DNA of 29,352 nt from DATJBC01 sp035515515. GTDB lineage: Bacteria > Actinomycetota > Acidimicrobiia > Acidimicrobiales > UBA8190. Under the pieces are notes generated by a model. It made no database searches. It was not told the origin of the DNA and saw nothing but the letters and a program-made list of their open reading frames with translations. Location: assembly GCA_035515515.1 (NCBI GenBank), contig DATJBC010000053.1, forward strand, positions 1-29,352, written 5' to 3'. Each line of letters opens with the position of its first letter. Within the stretch, counting starts at the first letter, position 1. A program made the translations under genes and the position numbers. This document shows, one piece after another, positions 25,159 through 29,352 of this stretch.

Positions 25159-25236
25159 GGTTCCTCCTGCGGCTCGGCGGCGGGGCGCAGTCTCGCACCG
25201 AACGCGCCGGGGACGACAGCGCGCGACGATGGCGGC

Positions 25237-25632
25237 GTGACGTCGCCGCCGGGCACCCACGCCGTCGCCGTCGGGCTGCGAGAGGCCTACGCCCGACGCG
25301 ACCTCACCCTGCTCGGGCCCCTGCTCGCCGACGACGTCCGCTGGGGAGAGGCCGACCACCCCCGCGCCTGCAGGAACCGGGCCGACGTCCTGCGCACCTA
25401 CGCCGCCGTCATGGGCGAGGGCGCCGAGGGCGAGGTGACCGAGCTGGCCGAGGGCAGCGAGGGGATCCTGTGCGGCCTCACCGTGCGCTGGCCCGAGGGC
25501 GGGCGACGCCGGGGGCCCGGCGCCCTCTACCACGTCTACGTGGTGCGCCACGGCAGGATCGCCGAGATCCGTCCCTTCGACGACCGGGCGCGCGCCGCGG
25601 CGGCGGCCGGCGTCGAGCCCGGAGCACCGTGA
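25237..25632 (+). CDS. SnoaL/NTF2-like small protein
   Basis: A 131-residue cytoplasmic protein with the pattern of a nuclear-transport-factor-2 or SnoaL-like fold. It has an N-terminal helix (HAVAVGLREAYARRDLTLLGPLLADDVRWG), a DVLRTYAAVM helix, and terminal beta strands GALYHVYVVRHGRIAEIRPFDDRA. Such proteins are a cone-shaped barrel used as isomerases, hydrolases or ligand-binding subunits; nothing shows which here. GTG 25237 is the best start, since the frame upstream has no conserved residues. The stop overlaps a possible GTG start of the next gene (GTGA), suggesting they are co-translated. It diverges from the peroxidase gene. Confidence 0.8.
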   Translation: MTSPPGTHAVAVGLREAYARRDLTLLGPLLADDVRWGEADHPRACRNRADVLRTYAAVMGEGAEGEVTELAEGSEGILCGLTVRWPEGGRRRGPGALYHVYVVRHGRIAEIRPFDDRARAAAAAGVEPGAP

Positions 25633-25643
25633 GGCGGTGCACG

Positions 25644-25922
25644 GTGGCTGAGATCAGCGTCACCGCGCAGGGTGCGGGCTACCGGGTCACGGTGCGCGAC
25701 GGATCGGTCTCGACCACGCACTCCGTGACGGTGCCGCCCGAGCTCTTCGACGCGCTGGGCTGGGACCCCGCCCACGCCGAGATGCTGGTGCGGACCTCGT
25801 TCGAGTTCCTGCTCGAGCGCGAGCCGGCCACGTCGATCCTGTCGTCGTTCAGCCTGGACGTGATCGGACGCTACTTCCCGGAGTACCCCGGGGAGATGAA
25901 GGCGCGGGCCGGGCGCGGCTGA
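25644..25922 (+). CDS. Small conserved protein of unknown function
   Basis: A 92-residue protein. The first half is a beta-rich segment (ISVTAQGAGYRVTVRDGS then THSVTVP). It is followed by LFDALGWDPAHAEMLVRTSFEFLLEREPATSILSSFSLDVIGRYFPEYPGE, a helical stretch that I recognise from short conserved actinobacterial proteins without a known role. GTG 25644 is chosen because the family-like MAEISVT start fits; GTG 25629 in the same frame, overlapping the previous stop, would add five residues. No signal peptide or membrane helix is visible. Confidence 0.8.
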   Translation: MAEISVTAQGAGYRVTVRDGSVSTTHSVTVPPELFDALGWDPAHAEMLVRTSFEFLLEREPATSILSSFSLDVIGRYFPEYPGEMKARAGRG

Positions 25923-25980
25923 GCGCGAGGCGCAACCGCCGCCACGCGTCGGGGCGGGGAGCCGCTCTCGGTGCACGGAC

Positions 25981-26017
25981 CGTGAAGGTCTGCGCAGGCT
26001 CGTACGTATCCTTCACG
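25981..26017 (+). promoter_or_regulatory. ECF-like promoter embedded in an inverted repeat
   Basis: cgtgaagg (25981-25988) and ccttcacg (26010-26017) are perfect 8-base inverted repeats 21 bases apart. Within them TGAAGG (25983-25988) and CGTATC (26005-26010), spaced by 16 bases, resemble ECF promoters such as the TGAACC/CGTnTC type reported for M. tuberculosis SigL. They lie about 86 bases before the lipoprotein gene that heads the sigma/anti-sigma group. The pairing is a pattern match, not proof. Confidence 0.45.
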
Positions 26018-26096
26018 ACAACCCACGCGCAGCCGGAGACCACCCGCTGCGCACCGTCCGGCCGGCGACGGCCGGCTCGAGCGAGGGAGCCCGCAG

Positions 26097-26768
26097 ATGT
26101 CAGAGCACGCTGAGCACAGCGCCACCCTCGGGCGACGGGCCCGGGCGAGCGCCCTGCGCCGCCGGCCGGGGCGCGCCGGCGTCGCCGCCGCCGCCGGCCT
26201 GGCGGCGGCCGCCCTGGCCCTGGCGGCGTGCAGCTCGTCGCCGAGCGCGTCCTCGGCCACCACCGGGGCGTCCGACACGGGCGCGGGCGACACCGGGGCG
26301 GGCGCGTCGGCCGCATCGGCGACCGCCACCGTCAAGGCCGCCTCCACGAGCGCGGGCACCGTGCTCGAGAACAGCAGCGGCCTGGCGCTCTACACCTACG
26401 GGCCCGACGGCACCGGCACCACGAGCCAGTGCACGGGGGTGTGCATCCAGGCCTGGCCGCCGCTCACGGTGCCCGCCGGCACCACGCCCACGGCCGCCTC
26501 GGGCGTGAGCGGGACGCTCGGAACCGCCAAGCAGGCCGACGGCTCCGAGCAGGTGACCTACAACGGGCACCTGCTCTACACCTTCCTGTCCGACACCCCG
26601 GGCCAGGTGACGGGCAACGGCGTGGACAAGTTCACGGTGGCGAAGGTCAGCGCCGGCGCGTCGCCCACCGGTCAGACCGCCTCCTCGGGCGCCGCCTCGA
26701 CCAGCGCGCCCACCACCAAGGCGCCGTCCTCGGGTGGCGGCAACAGCGGCGGGGGCTATCAGTATTGA
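26097..26768 (+). CDS. Lipoprotein with COG4315/PF03640-type secreted repeat
   Basis: A 223-residue exported lipoprotein. A long basic N-terminus (1-28, Arg-rich) precedes an Ala/Leu hydrophobic helix and the lipobox LAAC with Cys45. A Ser/Thr/Ala/Gly linker reaches ~85. The domain at ~89-185 has SSGLALYTYGPD, QCTGVCIQAWPPL (Cys112, Cys116) and NGHLLYTFLSDTPGQVTGNGVDKF, the tandem pattern of the secreted-repeat family (PF03640). That family is of unknown function, and redox or haem-related roles have been suggested only by context. The C-terminus is a Ser/Thr/Gly-rich tail ending GGGYQY. ATG 26097 has cgagggagc about 8 bases upstream. An ECF sigma factor and its anti-sigma factor follow directly, so it is probably a member, and perhaps a sensor or effector, of that regulon. 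Confidence 0.9.
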   Translation: MSEHAEHSATLGRRARASALRRRPGRAGVAAAAGLAAAALALAACSSSPSASSATTGASDTGAGDTGAGASAASATATVKAASTSAGTVLENSSGLALYTYGPDGTGTTSQCTGVCIQAWPPLTVPAGTTPTAASGVSGTLGTAKQADGSEQVTYNGHLLYTFLSDTPGQVTGNGVDKFTVAKVSAGASPTGQTASSGAASTSAPTTKAPSSGGGNSGGGYQY

Positions 26769-26807
26769 GCCCAGTACTGAGCCCAGTACTGAGCCCAGTA
26801 CTGGGCG
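26760..26807 (+). repeat. Four 12-base palindromic tandem repeats over the lipoprotein stop codon
   Basis: Units are cagtattgagcc (26760-26771), cagtactgagcc (26772-26783), cagtactgagcc (26784-26795) and cagtactgggcg (26796-26807). The core cagtactg is its own reverse complement. Each unit is four codons and, in the lipoprotein frame, the first three each carry a TGA (26766, 26778, 26790) while the fourth has TGG. The block is 41 bases upstream of the sigma-factor start. Confidence 0.9.
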
Positions 26808-26848
26808 CAGCCATTCCCGTCACGCACCTCGACAGGGAGGCCACCGGC

Positions 26849-27424
26849 ATGACGACATCGGGTAGCGGCCCCGCCGACGGGCTCCTGGCGAGGGCGGCCG
26901 GCGCCGGTGAGGCGCCGGTGTCGGAGTCGGCCGACGCGGCCGGCCTGCGGGCGGCGTTTCTGACCCACGGCGGCGAGCTCTACGGGTACGCCCGCCGCTC
27001 GCTGGGCGACTCGGGCGCCGCCGAGGACGTCGTGCAGGAGACGTTCGTGCGCGCCTGGCGCGCCCGCGACCGCTTCGACAGCGGGTTGGGGACCCTGCGC
27101 ACGTGGCTCTTCACCATCGCCCGGCGCGTGGTGATCGACCACGCCCGCTCCCGGGCCATCCGCCAGGCCGAGCCGCTCCCCGCCGAGCTGGCGGGCATCG
27201 ACGACGAGGTCGAGAACGCCATGGTCGGCTGGCAGGTGGAGGAGGCGCTGCGCCGCCTGCGTCCCGACCACCGCCAGGTCCTGGTCGAGACCTACTACCG
27301 GGGCCGATCGGGCCGCGAGGTGGCCGAGGTCCTCGGCATCCCCGAGGGCACGGTCCGCAGCCGCCTGTTCTACGCCCTGCGCACCCTGCGGCTCACGCTG
27401 GAGGAGATGGGGTGGGACCGGTGA
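26849..27424 (+). CDS. ECF-family RNA polymerase sigma factor
   Basis: A 191-residue ECF (group IV) sigma factor, resembling the SigK/SigL branch. Sigma region 2 (about 34-103) has AAFLTHGGELYGYARRSLGD, the core-binding GAAEDVVQETFVRAWR and LRTWLFTIARRVVIDHARSR, which reads the -10 element. Region 4 (about 126-183) has LRRLRPDHRQVLVETYYRG and the helix-turn-helix SGREVAEVLGIPEGTVRSRLFYALRTLR for the -35 element. A ~30-residue Ala/Gly N-terminal extension precedes region 2. ATG 26849 has cagggagg 9 bases upstream. Its stop overlaps the anti-sigma start as GTGA, as is usual when the pair must be made in equal amounts. Confidence 0.97.
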   Translation: MTTSGSGPADGLLARAAGAGEAPVSESADAAGLRAAFLTHGGELYGYARRSLGDSGAAEDVVQETFVRAWRARDRFDSGLGTLRTWLFTIARRVVIDHARSRAIRQAEPLPAELAGIDDEVENAMVGWQVEEALRRLRPDHRQVLVETYYRGRSGREVAEVLGIPEGTVRSRLFYALRTLRLTLEEMGWDR

Positions 27425-28095
27425 GCGCCGATCCCTGCGACCGGTTCCGGGGGCTCATCGCCATGGAGGTGGTGGGGCGCATCTCCGAGGAGGAGGGCGT
27501 CGCCCTCACGGCTCACACCGACGGCTGCGCGGCGTGCCGGGACGACCGCCGCGACCTCTTGGTGCTGCCGCTCGTGCTCCCCGCGGCGGACCCCGACCAC
27601 GTCGAGGAGCAGGAGCTGCCCTTCGAGCTGCGGCGCGCCGTCCTCGACCGTCTGCGCCAGGACGAGCGCCACGAGCGGCGCGTGCGGCGCTCGTGGGTCG
27701 CCGTCGGGTCGGCCGCGGCGGCGGCGGTGGCGGCCGTCACGGTGCTCCTCACCGTGGTCCTGCCGTCGGGCCCGGCGGTGCGCACGCTGTCGCTCCGGGG
27801 CCCCGCCGCCGTGCACGCCACGGCCCGGCTCACCTCCGAGCCCTGGGGCACGGCGCTCGACCTGCAGGAGACAGGGCAGGCGCCCGGCCAGGTGCTGACG
27901 GTCGCCATGCAGAGCACGTCGGGGGCGTGGTGGCCGACCGGCACGTACCGGACCCGCCGGGGCCGGGTCGGGGTGACCATGGCCTGCGCGGTGACGATGG
28001 CCCAGATCAGCGACATCGCCGTGCGCAACGCCACCGGCCACGTCGTGCTCTACGGCGAGCTCGACGGCGGCGCACGGGGGGGCCCGGGGCGCTAG
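27421..28095 (+). CDS. Membrane anti-sigma factor with zinc finger (zf-HC2 type)
   Basis: A 224-residue single-pass protein. The cytoplasmic N-terminus holds the ZAS/zf-HC2 motif HTDGCAAC (His32, Cys36, Cys39), which with an upstream residue such as Cys6 would bind zinc and clamp the sigma factor; loss of zinc on oxidation is a known release mechanism in this family. A helical linker (70-90) leads to one membrane helix (about 92-114). The external part (~118-224) is a beta-rich domain of the type found in RslA/RskA-like anti-sigmas (WGTALDLQETGQAPG, AWWPTGTYRTRRG) and includes one cysteine. GTG 27421 overlaps the sigma stop by four bases. The sigma factor it binds is the adjacent one. Confidence 0.93.
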   Translation: MSADPCDRFRGLIAMEVVGRISEEEGVALTAHTDGCAACRDDRRDLLVLPLVLPAADPDHVEEQELPFELRRAVLDRLRQDERHERRVRRSWVAVGSAAAAAVAAVTVLLTVVLPSGPAVRTLSLRGPAAVHATARLTSEPWGTALDLQETGQAPGQVLTVAMQSTSGAWWPTGTYRTRRGRVGVTMACAVTMAQISDIAVRNATGHVVLYGELDGGARGGPGR

Positions 28096-28145
28096 CGGCC
28101 CCGGCGCGGCGGCCTACGCTGCGTCGCCGTGGGGGGAGCGGACCG

Positions 28146-29352
28146 GTGAGCGAGGTCGCCGCCCCGGCGGCGCTCACCGTGGCCGCGCTCCTCGAGGCGC
28201 GCGCCGCAGACGACCGGCCCGGGCTGCACCACGACGGGCACACCTGGACGTGGCGCCACGTCGTGGCCGAGAGCCGCTGGCGCGCCGCCGTGGCCCGCGC
28301 CGCGCGCCGGGCGGGGCCGTTCCACATCGGCGTGCTCCTCGACAACGTGCCCGAGTACCTCTACTGGCTGGGCGGGGCCGCCCTGGCGGGGGCGACGGTG
28401 GTCGGCATCAACCCCACGCGGCGCGGCGAGGAGCTGGCCCGCGACATCCGCTTCACCGACTGCGGGCTGATCGTCACCGACGCCGCCGGCGCGGCGCTGC
28501 TCGAGGGCCTCGACACCGGGGTGCCGGCCCACCGCACGCTGCTCGTCGACGCCGCCCGCGCCCCGGGCGCGCCCGGTGACGCCGCGGCCGGCGCCGAGGG
28601 CGCGGCCCCGGCGCCCGAGGACCTGCTGTTGCTCCTCTTCACCTCGGGCACCACGGGGGACCCCAAGGCGGTGCGCTGCACCCAGGGCCGGCTGGCGGCC
28701 ATCGCCGGGCGGGCCGCGACGGCCTACGGCTTCCGCCCCGACGACGTGTGCCTGTGCCCCATGCCGCTGTTCCACGGCAACGCCGTCATGGCGCTGTGGG
28801 CCCCCGCGCTGGCCGTGGGGGCGTCGGTGGCGCTGGCCGGGCGCTTCAGCGCCTCACGCTTCCTCGACGACGTGCGGGCCTGCGGCGCCACGCGCTTCAC
28901 CTACGTGGGAAAGGCCCTGGCCTACATCCTGGCCACGCCCGAACGTCCCGACGACGCCGAGAACACCCTCGAGCAGGGGTTCGGGACCGAGGCGTCCGCC
29001 CCCGACCGGGCCGCCTTCGAGCGGCGCTTCGGGTGCCGCCTGGTGGAGGGGTACGGCTCGAGCGAGGGGGGCACCTCCATCAACGTCACGCCCGACACCC
29101 CGCCGGGGTCGCTCGGGCTGCCGCCGCCCGGCGACGACCTCGCCGTGATCGACCCCGAGACGGGCCGGGAGTGCGAGCGGGCCCGCGTCGACGGCGACGG
29201 GCGCCTGCACAACGCGGCCACGGCCATCGGGGAGATCGTGAGCCGCAGCGGGGCCCGGGGCTTCGAGGGGTACTACAAGAACCCGGCGGGGGACGCCGAG
29301 CGGGTGCGCCGGGACTGGTACTGGACGGGCGACCTCGGGTACCGCGACGAGG
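28146..29352 (+). CDS. FadD17-like acyl-CoA synthetase, 3' end outside window
   Basis: An AMP-forming acyl-CoA ligase, of which 402 residues are visible; the C-terminal domain runs off the right edge. It activates a fatty or other carboxylic acid to its CoA thioester through an acyl-adenylate. Motifs are FTSGTTGDPKAV (165-176, the P-loop-like adenylation motif A3), EGYGSSEGG (301-309) and the hinge-side YWTGDLGYRDE (from 392). GINPTRRGEELARDI and MPLFHGNAVMALW are features I associate with the FadD17/FadD1-like group of actinobacteria. GTG 28146 is preceded by ggggggagc at a good spacing. It lies 50 bases after the anti-sigma gene and is probably independent of it; it may serve the same acyl-CoA metabolism as the carboxylase operon. 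Confidence 0.95.
   Translation, partial: MSEVAAPAALTVAALLEARAADDRPGLHHDGHTWTWRHVVAESRWRAAVARAARRAGPFHIGVLLDNVPEYLYWLGGAALAGATVVGINPTRRGEELARDIRFTDCGLIVTDAAGAALLEGLDTGVPAHRTLLVDAARAPGAPGDAAAGAEGAAPAPEDLLLLLFTSGTTGDPKAVRCTQGRLAAIAGRAATAYGFRPDDVCLCPMPLFHGNAVMALWAPALAVGASVALAGRFSASRFLDDVRACGATRFTYVGKALAYILATPERPDDAENTLEQGFGTEASAPDRAAFERRFGCRLVEGYGSSEGGTSINVTPDTPPGSLGLPPPGDDLAVIDPETGRECERARVDGDGRLHNAATAIGEIVSRSGARGFEGYYKNPAGDAERVRRDWYWTGDLGYRDE

Noticed and set aside
26760..26807. Short CRISPR-like or phage attachment repeat
   Set aside because: The units are contiguous without spacers, only 12 bases long, and no cas, integrase or transposase gene is near.
26759..27271. Minus-strand open frame ending in AQYW repeats
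   Set aside because: It is antisense to the ECF sigma factor. The AQYW series arises because the 12-base repeat is palindromic, not because it is a gene.

Overview
The window is a very GC-rich, almost gap-free bacterial chromosome segment with frequent GTG/TTG starts and many stop/start overlaps. The order glmU-prs-rplY-pth-mfd-mazG-eno-ftsB/divIC-DUF501-ppx is the one known from Actinomycetota (compare the M. tuberculosis pth-to-ppx region). The base composition, Atu-type acyl-CoA genes and FadD17-like ligase suggest a non-mycobacterial actinobacterium, plausibly Acidimicrobiia. That placement is an inference. I see no tRNA, rRNA, CRISPR array, insertion sequence or phage gene. No stretch over 300 bases lacks a gene; the longest gaps are 14343-14566 and 25923-26096.

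Region 1 (1-3241, plus strand) holds the end of one envelope protein and a complete polytopic membrane protein that overlap at TTGA. They look like a cell-surface sugar-transfer or surface-polymer pair. Region 2 (3225-16747, minus strand) is an eleven-gene housekeeping block. Read in transcription order it runs: a short GlmU-like nucleotidyltransferase, PRPP synthetase, ribosomal protein L25, peptidyl-tRNA hydrolase, Mfd, a SurA-like lipoprotein, a methylase-MazG fusion, enolase, an FtsB/DivIC-type division protein, DUF501 and a Ppx/GppA phosphatase. It combines precursor supply, translation quality control, repair, nucleotide-pool cleaning, glycolysis and division.

Region 3 (16847-23384, plus strand) is a tightly coupled four-gene operon: carboxyltransferase, biotin carboxylase/biotin carrier, AtuA-like protein and acyl-CoA dehydrogenase. 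It resembles the acyclic-terpene/leucine (Atu/Liu) type of branched acyl-CoA catabolism. It diverges from glmU across a 99-base gap containing a perfect dyad. Region 4 (23412-25158, minus strand) carries a glutathione-peroxidase-like gene, a YjbQ-family gene and a DUF169 gene. Region 5 (25237-25922) has two small plus-strand genes, one NTF2-like and one conserved but unassigned.

Region 6 (25981-28095, plus strand) is a candidate self-contained regulatory unit. It has an ECF-like promoter inside an inverted repeat, a secreted-repeat lipoprotein, a palindromic 12-base tandem repeat with three phased TGA codons, an ECF sigma factor and a zinc-finger anti-sigma factor. A FadD17-like acyl-CoA synthetase runs off the right end.

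Most of the window is well-conserved housekeeping sequence. The points that most deserve a second look are the GlmU lacking its acetyltransferase half, the repeat between lipoprotein and sigma factor, the absent standard start of pth behind an in-frame rplY stop, the 13-base repeats in the rplY leader, and the dyad before the carboxylase operon.
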